Source: Flavimaribacter sp039888615 (lineage in GTDB: Bacteria > Pseudomonadota > Alphaproteobacteria > Rhizobiales > Rhizobiaceae). Taken from it: a stretch of DNA of 64,000 nt. The DNA lies in assembly GCA_039888615.1 (NCBI GenBank), contig JBDQQS010000019.1. One strand, 5' to 3'. Below the pieces are notes generated by a model. That model had not been told where the DNA came from and searched no databases. It was given only the letters and a program-made list of their open reading frames with translations. This document shows, in pieces, positions 42,629 to 51,648 of the stretch (position 1 is its first letter; each line of letters opens with the position of its first letter). Made by a program: the position numbers and the translations under genes.

Positions 42629-43891
42629 ATGCTTCGCTACACCACTGCCGCGGCAATGCTCGCCGCGAGCACTGCAATTGTCAATCCGGCCCAGGCAGAG
42701 ACCGAACTTACCATGTACTACCCGATCGCCGTCGGCGGGCCGCTGACCGCGGTTGTTGACGGGATCGTCGCCGAGTTCGAAGAGCAGAACCCGGACATCT
42801 CCGTGGAAGCAATCTACGCCGGCAATTACGACGATACCCGCATCAAGGCGCTCGCGGCGCTGAAATCCGGGGATCCGGCGCAGCTGGCCGTCATGTTCTC
42901 CATCGACTCCTATGACCTGATCGAGCAGGACCTGATCGCGCCATTCGACGACGTGGTTGCAAGCGATGAGGAAAAGGCCTGGTTGGACGGCTTCTATCCG
43001 GCGCTGATGGCTAATGGAACCGTCGAGGGACAGACCTGGGGCGTTCCGTTCCAGCGCTCGACCATCGTCGCCTACTACAACAAGGACATGTTCCGAGAGG
43101 CCGGCCTCGACCCGGAAAATCCGCCCAGCAACTGGGACGAACTGGTTGAAGCCGGCAAGGCGTTGACCAATGACGAGCACTATGGCCTGATGATCCCGTC
43201 CACCGGTTACCCCTACTGGATGTTCCAGGCGCTGGCGATCCAGAACGGCAAGGAACTGATGTCGGATGATGGTCTGACGACCAATTTCGACGACGAGAAA
43301 GTTGTCGAGACGCTGGACTTCTGGAAGTCGCTTTCGACCGAGCACGGCGTCATGCCGCAAGGAACCGTGGAATGGGGCACCCTGCGTCAGGCCTTCCTTG
43401 AAGGCAAGACGGCGATGATGTGGCATTCGACCGGCAATCTGACGGCGGTCAAGGACAACGCCGAATTCGATTTTGGCGTCGCCATGCTGCCAGGCAACGA
43501 ACGCCTTGGCTCGCCGACCGGCGGCGGCAATTTCTACATCTTCAAGGACGCTTCTGAAGAGGAACGCAAGGCGGCTCTGGAATTGATCAAATTCATGACG
43601 TCTCCCGAACAGGCCGCCAAATGGTCGATCGCGACAGGCTATATGGGCGTTTCTCCGGCGGCTTACGAAACGGAAGCGCTGAAGGCCTATACGGCGGAGT
43701 TCCCGCCGGCGCTCGTTGCGCGAGACCAGCTCGAACACGCCGTTGCGGAATTCTCGACCTTCGAGACAGCTCGCGTGCGTGAAGGCCTCAACAACGCGAT
43801 CCAGGCGACGTTGACCGGCGAAAAAACCGCTGCTGAAGCGCTCGGCGAGGCGCAGCAGTCGGCCGACCGCCTGCTGTCCAACTATCGCTGA
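42629..43891 (+). CDS. ABC transporter substrate-binding protein, UgpB type
   Basis: A 420-residue periplasmic binding protein with a signal peptide (TTAAAMLAASTAIVNPAQA). The body resembles the UgpB/sn-glycerol-3-phosphate and sugar-binding group: ELTMYYPIAVGGPLTAVVDG, then WGVPFQRSTIVAYYNKDMF and GGGNFYIFKDAS. With the PHO box and the DeoR regulator it is best read as an importer of glycerol-3-phosphate, a glycerophosphodiester or a similar phosphorylated compound. Sugar uptake cannot be excluded. Confidence 0.82.
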   Translation: MLRYTTAAAMLAASTAIVNPAQAETELTMYYPIAVGGPLTAVVDGIVAEFEEQNPDISVEAIYAGNYDDTRIKALAALKSGDPAQLAVMFSIDSYDLIEQDLIAPFDDVVASDEEKAWLDGFYPALMANGTVEGQTWGVPFQRSTIVAYYNKDMFREAGLDPENPPSNWDELVEAGKALTNDEHYGLMIPSTGYPYWMFQALAIQNGKELMSDDGLTTNFDDEKVVETLDFWKSLSTEHGVMPQGTVEWGTLRQAFLEGKTAMMWHSTGNLTAVKDNAEFDFGVAMLPGNERLGSPTGGGNFYIFKDASEEERKAALELIKFMTSPEQAAKWSIATGYMGVSPAAYETEALKAYTAEFPPALVARDQLEHAVAEFSTFETARVREGLNNAIQATLTGEKTAAEALGEAQQSADRLLSNYR

Positions 43892-43899
43892 TCGAACGA

Positions 43900-43926
43900 G
43901 GACGCGCCGGCAAGCCCGGCGCGTCC
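43900..43926 (+). terminator. Strong hairpin between binding-protein and permease genes
   Basis: GGACGCGCCGG (43900-43910) pairs with CCGGCGCGTCC (43916-43926) around a five-base loop. There is no T-run, so it is more likely to stabilise the upstream mRNA than to end transcription. Confidence 0.5.
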
Positions 43927-43937
43927 GACCAATCACC

Positions 43938-44843
43938 ATGACCGCCAACGCTGCCGATTTTTATCACTCCGAACGCCGCCGCCGAGCGATCCACGGCTGG
44001 CTTCTGCTGACGCCCACGCTGGTGATGCTGACGGCGTTCGCCTTCTATCCCTCTATCGCCACCGTCTGGACGAGCCTGTTCAGCCGCGGGAAACGCCGCA
44101 ACCCGTCGGAATTCGTCGGACTGGAGAACTATGCGCGGCTGTTCGAGGATCCGACGTTTCGCGAGGTGGCGCTCAACAATATTCTCTACGCCGCGGTGAC
44201 GATCCCTGTATCGATCGCAATCGCGCTTGTCATGGCGCTCTGGGCGAATTCGAAGATTCCGGCGCGCAGTTTCGTGCGTTCCGCCTATTTTACGCCGACG
44301 GTATTGCCGATGATCGCGGCGGCGAACCTCTGGCTGTTTTTCTACACGCCCGGTTTCGGCGTGCTCGACCAGATACTGTCTTTGTTCGGAGCGCCATCGG
44401 TGAACTGGCTCGGCCAACCGGAAACGGCCCTGTGGGCGGTCTGCGCCGTGACCATCTGGAAGGAATCCGGTTTCTTCATGATCTTCTACCTCGCCGCGCT
44501 CCAGACCATTCCCGAAGACCTTCGCGAGGCGGCCGAAATCGAGGGCGCGAGCCGCTGGACATACACGCGCCGCGTGGTGCTGCCGCTCCTGATGCCGACC
44601 ACGCTCTTCGTGCTGGTCAACGCGCTGATAAATTCGGTCAAGCTGATCGACCATCTCTTCATACTGACGAAAGGAGGGCCTTCGAACAGCACCAAGCTGA
44701 TCCTCTACTACATCTGGGAGAGCGCCTTCGCTTTCTTCGACGCGCCCGCCGCAGCGGCGATGACCGTCGTCGTGCTGATCGTGCTCGGCGTTGTCGCGGC
44801 GCTGCAGTTTCGGCTGCTCGACAGAAGGATTCACTATCAATGA
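43938..44843 (+). CDS. ABC transporter permease, UgpA type
   Basis: A 301-residue membrane protein with about six helices and the EAA-type loop LREAAEIEGASRWTYTRRVVLP (about residues 196-217). It is the first permease of the importer, and overlaps the second permease by four bases. N-terminal DFYHSERRRRAIHGWLLLTP leads into the first helix. It works with the UgpC-type ATPase and UgpB-type binding protein of the same operon. Confidence 0.88.
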   Translation: MTANAADFYHSERRRRAIHGWLLLTPTLVMLTAFAFYPSIATVWTSLFSRGKRRNPSEFVGLENYARLFEDPTFREVALNNILYAAVTIPVSIAIALVMALWANSKIPARSFVRSAYFTPTVLPMIAAANLWLFFYTPGFGVLDQILSLFGAPSVNWLGQPETALWAVCAVTIWKESGFFMIFYLAALQTIPEDLREAAEIEGASRWTYTRRVVLPLLMPTTLFVLVNALINSVKLIDHLFILTKGGPSNSTKLILYYIWESAFAFFDAPAAAAMTVVVLIVLGVVAALQFRLLDRRIHYQ

Positions 44844-45649
44844 GCTGGATAGCAAGACATGCCGAGGCGGCGTTGGCGCTGGTCGTGGCGATTGTCTGGA
44901 TCTCGCCGCTGGTGTTCGCCGTGTGGGCGGCGTTCCACGCACCGACCGATGCGATCAACTTCAACCTTGCCGCGCCCTGGACGCTGGACAATCTCCGGAC
45001 CGCCTGGGACGGCGCGCCGTGGCTGCGCTATTTCCTAAATACTTTCCTGCTGGTCACCAGCGTGCTGGCCGGGCAGTTTTTTCTCTGTACCCTAGCGGGT
45101 TTCGCCTTTGCGCAAATCGAGATACCCGGCAAGGACGTGCTCTTCGTGCTCGTGCTCTTGCAGCTTTTTATCCTGCCGGAGGTGTTGATCGTCGAGAACT
45201 ACGCGGTCGCCGCACAACTGGGCCTGCTGGACAGCATTCTCGGCATTGGCGCGCCTTACATGGCGTCAGCCTTCGGCATTTTTCTGATGCGCCAGACCTT
45301 CAAATCCGTCCCGAAAGAACTGGACGAGGCGGCCCGGGTGGAGGGCTGCAGCACGCTGGGCGTGCTTTGGCGTGTCTACGTGCCGGCCGCCCGGTCGACC
45401 TATCTCGCCTATGCGCTGGTCTCGATCGCCACCCACTGGAACAATTTCCTGTGGCCGCTGATCGTGACGAACTCGGACACGACGCGGCCTTTGACGGTGG
45501 GTCTGTCGATCTTCGCAGCGCCGGAGAACGGCGTGGACATATCAGTGATTTCCGCTGCGACGATCATGGTGATCGCGCCGCTGTTGATCCTGTTCCTGGT
45601 CTTCCAGCGACAGTTCGTTCAGGCCTTCCTACGGGCGGGGATCAAGTAG
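44840..45649 (+). CDS. ABC transporter permease, UgpE type
   Basis: A 269-residue membrane protein with about six helices and the loop LDEAARVEGCSTLGVLWRVYVP (about 155-176). The start, ATG at 44840, overlaps the preceding permease stop. Its last 15 codons lie in the 51-bp sequence that is repeated at 54378-54428, so the right border of the original operon is disturbed by the insertion that follows. Confidence 0.88.
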   Translation: MSWIARHAEAALALVVAIVWISPLVFAVWAAFHAPTDAINFNLAAPWTLDNLRTAWDGAPWLRYFLNTFLLVTSVLAGQFFLCTLAGFAFAQIEIPGKDVLFVLVLLQLFILPEVLIVENYAVAAQLGLLDSILGIGAPYMASAFGIFLMRQTFKSVPKELDEAARVEGCSTLGVLWRVYVPAARSTYLAYALVSIATHWNNFLWPLIVTNSDTTRPLTVGLSIFAAPENGVDISVISAATIMVIAPLLILFLVFQRQFVQAFLRAGIK

Positions 45650-45655
45650 GGCGGC
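45605..45655 (+). repeat. 51-bp direct repeat, left copy (permease 3' end)
   Basis: Covers the last 14 codons of the UgpE-type permease, its TAG and nine more bases. The right copy at 54378-54428 matches at 49 of 51 bases; both differences are synonymous third positions (CTA/CTT, CGG/CGT). The two copies bracket the IclR-GMC-ALDH-aldolase-TRAP cassette. Confidence 0.85.
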
Positions 45656-45666
45656 GCGGCGCCCAG

Positions 45667-46473
45667 TCATACCGCCTTGGTTTTCGTCGTCATTACCGAC
45701 GTCGGGTAGCTTCTTGAGATGCTGTTGGCCGCTGCTCTGAGACGTGGCAGGAATTGCTCGACCAGTTCGTCGAGTTCGATATCCATGTTGTGGCAGCTGA
45801 TACTGATCGAGGCGAAGCAATGGTTGTCGCGGCTGAAAACGGGCACCGCGACGCTCTTGATCGTCAGGTCGAGGCCGCCGTCATTAGTCGCATAGCCTTT
45901 TTTCGTCGCTTCCGTGACGATGTCGTGAAGCTGCTTTCGGTCGGTGATCGTCCTTGGCGTCAATTGCGTGAGCGCGCTGCGTTCCAGAATGTCCTCCATC
46001 TCCTCGACGGGCATCTGCGCCATCATTGCGCGGCCGGTCGCAGTCAGCGGCGCGGGAAACTGAAGCCCAACGGTCATGGACGTGCGGACGAAGCCCTTCG
46101 CCGGCACGCCGCACACGAAAATGACGTCCGTGTCGTCGAGCACGGAGGCTGACGACGAGACATGCAGCGAACCCTCGATGACCTGCTCCATGTGCGGCAT
46201 CATCAGGTCTGTGACCGCAACGGAAGACAGGAAAGCATGGCTGAGCGTGAGGATTCGCGGCTGTAGAACGAAGAGGTTGCCGTCGGACTTCAGGTAACCC
46301 ATTCCCGTCAGCGTATGCAGGAGCCGGCGGGCGGTCGCGCGCGAAAGTCCCGTGCGCCTTGCGGCTTCGGACAGCGTCAAACCGTTCGGTCCGCCATCGA
46401 ACGCCTCGAGAATATGAAGGCCGCGCTCCAGAGAGCGCACCCATTCCTTCTGGTCCTGCTTTGGTTCCGCCAT
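45667..46473 (-). CDS. IclR-family transcriptional regulator
   Basis: A 268-residue regulator with an N-terminal winged helix (SLERGLHILEAFDGG, then LSEAARRTGLSRATARRLL at about 26-44) and a C-terminal effector domain (FVCGVPAKGFVRTSMTVG, ATGRAMMAQM). ATG at 46473 is preferred over the 13-codon-longer frame from 46512 because GGAGG lies eight bases upstream. It diverges from the GMC oxidoreductase gene, and a large dyad lies between them. It probably represses the cassette until a pathway compound binds. Confidence 0.88.
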   Translation of the reverse strand: MAEPKQDQKEWVRSLERGLHILEAFDGGPNGLTLSEAARRTGLSRATARRLLHTLTGMGYLKSDGNLFVLQPRILTLSHAFLSSVAVTDLMMPHMEQVIEGSLHVSSSASVLDDTDVIFVCGVPAKGFVRTSMTVGLQFPAPLTATGRAMMAQMPVEEMEDILERSALTQLTPRTITDRKQLHDIVTEATKKGYATNDGGLDLTIKSVAVPVFSRDNHCFASISISCHNMDIELDELVEQFLPRLRAAANSISRSYPTSVMTTKTKAV

Positions 46474-46616
46474 TCTGATGCCTCCATCCAACAAACTACG
46501 CCTGTCGTTCATCGTCGCGCAGCGTCGCCAATCGCCCCGACAGGATTCGGGAGCGACGTCCAGTTACACGAAAAATCGATCGTAATCACCCGGCCGGCGT
46601 TTTTGCGACTGCAATG

Positions 46617-46644
46617 TTGACAACTCCATGAGAAGAATCATAGT
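46617..46644 (+). promoter_or_regulatory. Probable promoter of the catabolic cassette
   Basis: TTGACA (46617-46622) is followed after 16 bases by CATAGT (46639-46644), a fair sigma-70-type -10. The -10 overlaps the left end of the 38-bp dyad, so a bound regulator would block or position RNA polymerase. Confidence 0.55.
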
Positions 46645-46680
46645 GTTCATTGTACGAACATTTGTTCGCATAGTGAACAC
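46643..46680. promoter_or_regulatory. 38-bp dyad, probable IclR operator
   Basis: The left half (GTGTTCA...CGAACA) and the complement of the right half (TGTTCG...TGAACAC) match at 15 of 19 positions. The outer GTGTTCA/TGAACAC and inner CGAAC/GTTCG arms are perfect. It ends 21 bp before the GMC oxidoreductase start. IclR regulators commonly bind such GTTCG/CGAAC dyads. Confidence 0.62.
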
Positions 46681-46701
46681 ATATTTTGGAGCGCTGTCCG
46701 G

Positions 46702-48444
46702 ATGCCGGATCGCAACACGACCCCTCCCGCCGCCCCTGCGGCAAAAGGCGATCATTTCGACTACATCGTCGTCGGCGCGGGATCCGCCGGTTGCGTTCTG
46801 GCGAACCGGCTGTCGGAAGATCACACGAAGAGGGTTTTGCTGCTCGAAGCCGGTCCGGACACGAAGCCCGGCGAAGTGCCGGCTGACATTCTCGACAGCT
46901 ATCCGCACCACGCCTATTACAACGCCGCCTACCACTGGCCGGGATTGAAGGTGGCGAACGGCGTGCTCGGCGAAGCTGCCGAAACCAAGGCCTATGAACA
47001 GGGCCGCATCATGGGCGGTAGTTCCAGCATAAACGGCATGATGGCCATCCGGGCGCTCCCTTCGGATTTCGACGACTGGAAATCCCTTGGCGCGCTTGGC
47101 TGGGCATGGGACGACGTCGCTCCGTATTTCAGGAAGCTGGAGCGCGATCTGGACATGACCGGGGCCGGCCATGGATCGGAAGGCAGGCTTCCGGTGCGCC
47201 GCATTCCGCGCACCGAATGGCCGGGTTTTTCTGAAGCCGCCTGCCGCGCCATCGAAGATGCCGGATTTGCCTACAGGAAAGATCACAATGACGGTTCGGA
47301 GAACGGCGTCTACCCTATGCCGATCAACAACCGCGGCGATGAGCGCGTGTCGGTCGCCGCGGCTTATCTGGATTCCGGGGTCCGAAGCCGACCCAACCTG
47401 TCCATCAAGTGCAATGCGCACGCCGAGCGGATAGAAATCGACGGCGGTCGGGCGACGGGCGTCGTCGCGCGGCTTGACCACGTCTCCGTCACGCATACGG
47501 CGGAGGAGGTCTTCCTTTGCTGCGGCGCCTTGCACACACCGACGCTTTTGATGCGATCCGGCGTCGGAGAGGCAAGCATGCTGTCCAACGCGGGACTGGA
47601 GGCCCGCTTGAACCGGCCGGGCGTCGGCGCCAATCTGCAGGACCATCCGACCGTTGGTATAGCCTCGTACATCGTCCCTTCGGCGCGATTGTCAGCCCAA
47701 ATGCGCAGGCACCTGTTGCTGGGAGCGCGCTACAGTTCCGGATTGTACGGATGCTCGGAAGGGGACATGTACCTGCTTTGCGCCAATCAGGTCGCATGGC
47801 ACAGCATTGGCAAGCAATACGCCGCGCTGATCGCCTGGGTGAACAAATCCTATTCGCGCGGCTCCGCCAGGCTCGACAGCCGGAACCCGCACGGGGAACC
47901 GATCGTCGACCTGAATCTCCTCGACGACCAGCGCGACATGGCCAGGCTGGTGGGCGCCGTGAAGTTCATCGCCGAACTGTATCGCCACGAAGCGTTGCGC
48001 GCGGTGGCTCCGGCGCCGTTCGCGGCGAGTTACACGGATCGCGAACGCCGGCTCGGAAAATCCACGCCGATGAACAGGCTGCTCGCCGGCGTCGGCGCGG
48101 CGTTGATCGATTCTAACGCCTTTTCCAGACGGTTCGTCACGGACCATATCATCGCGCCCCAAGGCGATCTCTCTGCGCTGATTTCAAACGAAAACCGGCT
48201 TGTCGACTGGATTCGCGGCAACGTCACCCACGGATGGCACGCCTGCGGAACCTGCAGAATGGGCGCGCGCGAAGACCCCGGCGCGGTGCTGGACAGCGAT
48301 TGCCGCGTCATCGGCGTCGATGCGCTGCGGGTCGTGGACGCCTCGGCGATGCCGTCCATCGTCAGCGCCAACACAAATCTGACAACCATCATGATGGCGG
48401 AAAAGATCAGCGATCACGTCAAGAACAAAAGGCTATCTTCATGA
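46702..48444 (+). CDS. GMC-family FAD-dependent oxidoreductase (choline/alcohol dehydrogenase-like)
   Basis: A 580-residue flavoenzyme. The Rossmann motif is FDYIVVGAGSAGCVLANRLS (about residues 19-38), followed by Glu in LLLEAGP. The GMC marks GGSSSINGMM-like sequence (about 99-108) and, near the C-terminus, THGWHACGTCRMG and NTNLTTIMMAEK hold the active-site His and Asn. Such enzymes oxidise alcohols to aldehydes. It is first in the cassette and overlaps the aldehyde dehydrogenase gene, which suggests a two-step oxidation. ATG at 46702 is set back from the operator by 21 bp. Confidence 0.9.
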   Translation: MPDRNTTPPAAPAAKGDHFDYIVVGAGSAGCVLANRLSEDHTKRVLLLEAGPDTKPGEVPADILDSYPHHAYYNAAYHWPGLKVANGVLGEAAETKAYEQGRIMGGSSSINGMMAIRALPSDFDDWKSLGALGWAWDDVAPYFRKLERDLDMTGAGHGSEGRLPVRRIPRTEWPGFSEAACRAIEDAGFAYRKDHNDGSENGVYPMPINNRGDERVSVAAAYLDSGVRSRPNLSIKCNAHAERIEIDGGRATGVVARLDHVSVTHTAEEVFLCCGALHTPTLLMRSGVGEASMLSNAGLEARLNRPGVGANLQDHPTVGIASYIVPSARLSAQMRRHLLLGARYSSGLYGCSEGDMYLLCANQVAWHSIGKQYAALIAWVNKSYSRGSARLDSRNPHGEPIVDLNLLDDQRDMARLVGAVKFIAELYRHEALRAVAPAPFAASYTDRERRLGKSTPMNRLLAGVGAALIDSNAFSRRFVTDHIIAPQGDLSALISNENRLVDWIRGNVTHGWHACGTCRMGAREDPGAVLDSDCRVIGVDALRVVDASAMPSIVSANTNLTTIMMAEKISDHVKNKRLSS

Positions 48445-49919
48445 ACCGAATCGAACCCTCAACGCCCAATCAGCAGCTCTACGCCGCGTGCGGCTTTTAT
48501 CTGGACGGAAAATGGGAGTTTCCGGATGATGCGCGGCCTCTCGACGTGGTCGACCCCGCCAGCGAAGATGTGATCGGACGCATTCCGCTTGCCCGCGAGG
48601 CGGATCTTGAAAAGGCCGTGCAGGCAGCGTCACGCGCATTCGAAACATGGCGCCGGAGTCACGCCTGGGACAGGGCCGCGCTTCTGAAGACAACCGCTCG
48701 GCTTCTGCGTGAGAACGCGTCGGCCCACGCGGCGATTTTCAGCCTCGAACAGGGCAAGCCGATCGCGGAAGCGGTGCGTGAAATCGGCATGGCCGCCGAT
48801 CACTTCGACTGGGCAGCCGAAGAGGCGATCCGCCTGACGGGCCAGATCGTGCCGGCGCGCCCGGCTGGAACGATCACTACCGTGGAACATCTTCCCGTCG
48901 GCGTGGTCGCGACCTTCACGCCGTGGAATTTTCCGGCGCTCCAGATCGCCGCCAAGGTCGCCTACGCCCTGGCCGCCGGATGCACGGTGGTTCTCAAGCC
49001 CTCCGAGGAGGCGCCCGGCATCGCAATGCTGATTGTCCAGGCGCTGCACGACGCGGGACTGCCGCCAGGCGCGCTCAACATGGTGTTCGGCGAGCCGTCT
49101 GAAGTCTCCCGGCACTGGCTTGCCGCGCCGCAGGTAAAGGCCATGTCCTTTACCGGCTCGACGCGGGTCGGCAAACTGCTGGCGCCGATGGCGGCCGCGT
49201 CGCTGAAACGCATGACGCTGGAGCTCGGCGGACACGCGCCCGTCATCGTCTATCCCGATTTCTCGCCGAAAGTGGCTGCTTCCCTGGCGGGGGCGGTCAA
49301 ATTTCGTAACGCCGGTCAGGCGTGCGTCTCGCCGAGCCGCTTTTTCGTGCACGAGCGCATCGCGGATGAATTCACCGGAGAGCTCGTCGCATTTGCAAAA
49401 TCCCTGAAACTCGGTCCTGGAACCGACAGCGAAACGACGATGGGTCCGCTCGTCAACCGGTCGCGGCTCGATGCGGCGGAAGATCTGGTCAAGGACGCTC
49501 TCGACCAGGGCGCGATCCTGCATTGCGGCGGCGGCAGGCCCGGCGACCGGAACACCGGCTTCTTTTTCGAGCCCACGGTTCTCTCCAATGTCGCGCCTTC
49601 CAGTCGGATCATGAAGGAGGAGCCTTTCGCGCCGATCGCGCCCGTCGTGGCGTTCGGCGACACAGACGATGTCGTCGCCATGGCCAATGACGTCGAATAC
49701 GGGCTCGGCGGTTACATCCTGTGCAACGACCAGGCCTTGGCCGAACAGGCCGCCGATGGACTCGACACCGGCATGGTCGGCGTCAACAATCTGGCGCTGG
49801 CCGGCGCCGACACGCCCTTCGGCGGCGTCAAGGCCAGCGGGATCGGCCGCGAAGGCGGGCCGGGCGCTCTCGAGGAATTTCTGCAGAAGAAAATGACGAA
49901 ACGGGCTATTGCGCGCTAG
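48441..49919 (+). CDS. NAD(P)-dependent aldehyde dehydrogenase
   Basis: A 492-residue enzyme of the succinate-semialdehyde/glycolaldehyde dehydrogenase type. The catalytic Cys295 is in GQACVSPSRF and the general base Glu261 in LELGGHAPV. The cofactor site includes FTPWNFPALQIA and FTGSTRVGK. It oxidises an aldehyde to a carboxylate. ATG at 48441 overlaps the GMC gene stop, so the two are translationally coupled and probably act in sequence on the product of the GMC enzyme or of the aldolase. Confidence 0.92.
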   Translation: MNRIEPSTPNQQLYAACGFYLDGKWEFPDDARPLDVVDPASEDVIGRIPLAREADLEKAVQAASRAFETWRRSHAWDRAALLKTTARLLRENASAHAAIFSLEQGKPIAEAVREIGMAADHFDWAAEEAIRLTGQIVPARPAGTITTVEHLPVGVVATFTPWNFPALQIAAKVAYALAAGCTVVLKPSEEAPGIAMLIVQALHDAGLPPGALNMVFGEPSEVSRHWLAAPQVKAMSFTGSTRVGKLLAPMAAASLKRMTLELGGHAPVIVYPDFSPKVAASLAGAVKFRNAGQACVSPSRFFVHERIADEFTGELVAFAKSLKLGPGTDSETTMGPLVNRSRLDAAEDLVKDALDQGAILHCGGGRPGDRNTGFFFEPTVLSNVAPSSRIMKEEPFAPIAPVVAFGDTDDVVAMANDVEYGLGGYILCNDQALAEQAADGLDTGMVGVNNLALAGADTPFGGVKASGIGREGGPGALEEFLQKKMTKRAIAR

Positions 49920-49959
49920 CGTCCGGGCCTTGCAATTAACATGAGAAGGAACCGAATTT

Positions 49960-51114
49960 ATGGGGAATACCGCTGAGGATCTCGGCCCGAACCAGCGATT
50001 GATTGGCATTGAGGGATCGCGCGCGCAACTCGCGACGCCGTCTCTCGTCATCGATCTCGACGTGATGGAGAAGAATATGCGGACGATGGCCGACATCTTC
50101 TCGAAGCGGCCGCAGAACCTCCGGCCGCATGCGAAAACGCATAAATGCGCAACCATCGCCAAAAAGCAGATAGAGCTTGGAGCGCTCGGCGTATGCTGCG
50201 CCAAGCCGGGAGAGGCGATCAGGCTCGCCGAAGCGGGCGTGTCGAGCGTGTTGCTGACTTCGCCTGTCGTCGACGCCTACAAGGTTCGCAGGCTGGTCGG
50301 ATTGCATGCCGAATTGAAGGAACTCATTTTCGCGGTCGACAGCAGGCTAGCCGTGGACCTGATTTCCGCCGCGGCGACTGAAGCCGGCGTCGACATTCCG
50401 GTAATCGTCGACATCGGCATCGGCAACAATCGAACCGGCGCGCGCGACACGGCGGCGGCAGTCGATCTTGGCAAATACATTACGTCGAAGGCAGGCGTCA
50501 CGCTTTCCGGGATACAGTGCTATGCGGGCTACGTTCAGCATATCGAAGACCCGGAGAAGCGCGCATTCGAGGCCAAACGCTCTCTCAAGGGGATCGGCGA
50601 CACGAAGGCCGCAATGTTCGAGGCTTTCGGAGAACTCCCGATTTCATCCGGCAGCGGTACGGGTTCCTACGATATCGACCTGGAGGCGGACGTCTTCAAC
50701 GAATACCAGGTCGGCTCATACATCTTCATGGACGTGGAATACAACGCGGTGACAAGACCAGACCAAACGGCAGGGCCGTTCGCGACCTCACTGTTCGTCC
50801 AGACGACGGTGATCAGCGCCAACGTCGAGGGCAAGGCGACCACCGACGCAGGCTACAAATCCTTCGCGATGGACGGCCCGAGCCCGAAGGTCTTCTCCGG
50901 CGCCTCCCGCGAAACCGAGTACAAGTTTCTAGGAGACGAGCATGGTTGGGTGCATCTGCCTGCAGGGGGGAAAGACCTGATGGCGGGCGATGTCCTGACA
51001 TGCGTCACGCCGCACTGCGACCCAACAGTCAATCTTTATGATTTCTATCACATCGTGCGCGGCGACACGCTGGTCGACATCTGGCCGATAGAAGCGCGTG
51101 GCTGCAGCTGGTGA
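49960..51114 (+). CDS. DSD1-family PLP enzyme (D-3-hydroxy-amino acid aldolase/dehydratase type)
   Basis: A 384-residue enzyme with an alanine-racemase-like barrel. PLP-binding Lys59 is in LRPHAKTHK. The C-terminal metal site has His352 and Cys353 in TPHCDPT. The family includes D-threonine aldolase, D-serine dehydratase and the 3-hydroxy-D-aspartate aldolase BhcC. The aldolase reaction would give glycine and an aldehyde, which the neighbouring dehydrogenase could oxidise. The substrate is not known; only one enzyme of the beta-hydroxyaspartate cycle type is present, so that pathway is not complete here. Confidence 0.88.
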   Translation: MGNTAEDLGPNQRLIGIEGSRAQLATPSLVIDLDVMEKNMRTMADIFSKRPQNLRPHAKTHKCATIAKKQIELGALGVCCAKPGEAIRLAEAGVSSVLLTSPVVDAYKVRRLVGLHAELKELIFAVDSRLAVDLISAAATEAGVDIPVIVDIGIGNNRTGARDTAAAVDLGKYITSKAGVTLSGIQCYAGYVQHIEDPEKRAFEAKRSLKGIGDTKAAMFEAFGELPISSGSGTGSYDIDLEADVFNEYQVGSYIFMDVEYNAVTRPDQTAGPFATSLFVQTTVISANVEGKATTDAGYKSFAMDGPSPKVFSGASRETEYKFLGDEHGWVHLPAGGKDLMAGDVLTCVTPHCDPTVNLYDFYHIVRGDTLVDIWPIEARGCSW

Positions 51115-51138
51115 ACGCGATGAAAGGCGCGTAGGTCA

Positions 51139-51648
51139 TTGGAAAAGGCTTTCCGGAAAATCTGTCAGGCGCTGATGCTGTTCGGCGGCGCAGGCGTTGT
51201 CCTCATGATGACGAACGTCACCCTCGACGTCCTCCTGAAGGTTATCTGGAACACGCCTATTCAGGGGACGATCGAGATCTCGTCCTACTACTACATGGTC
51301 GCCATCGTGATGCTGCCGATGGCGCTGGTCGAACTGGATGACGAGCAGGTCGTCGTCGACCTCGCCTTCAATCATTTCCCCGCCTGGCTGCAGCGCATCT
51401 GCCTGACGCTGGTCTGCGCCGCCGCCATGGCGATACTTCTCGTCATGACCTGGCGGACGGGCCAGGACGCGATCCGGGCGTTCCGCGTCGGCGAGGTTGT
51501 GATGGGCAATCGCGAAATCATCGTGTGGCCGGCGAGATGCATGCTGCCGCTGGGCTTTGGCCTGGCGGCGATCGCATCGGGCCTACGCATGGTGATGGCG
51601 GCGCTCGGCATGCCGGTGACCCGATCCAGCCACGAGTACACGGCATGA
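51139..51648 (+). CDS. TRAP transporter small permease (DctQ type), TTG start
   Basis: A 169-residue protein with four membrane helices and the family feature IEISSYYYMVAIVMLPMALVE-type stretch (about residues 41-61). It is the small permease of a tripartite ATP-independent periplasmic transporter driven by a sodium gradient. The start is TTG at 51139, with weak AGG upstream; an internal ATG at 51175 would remove part of the first helix. It overlaps the large permease gene by four bases. Confidence 0.86.
   Translation: MEKAFRKICQALMLFGGAGVVLMMTNVTLDVLLKVIWNTPIQGTIEISSYYYMVAIVMLPMALVELDDEQVVVDLAFNHFPAWLQRICLTLVCAAAMAILLVMTWRTGQDAIRAFRVGEVVMGNREIIVWPARCMLPLGFGLAAIASGLRMVMAALGMPVTRSSHEYTA

Noticed and set aside
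49960..51114. A beta-hydroxyaspartate cycle (bhcABCD) locus
   Set aside because: Only the BhcC-like enzyme and an IclR regulator are present; the aminotransferase, dehydratase and iminosuccinate reductase genes are absent, and a GMC oxidase is present instead.
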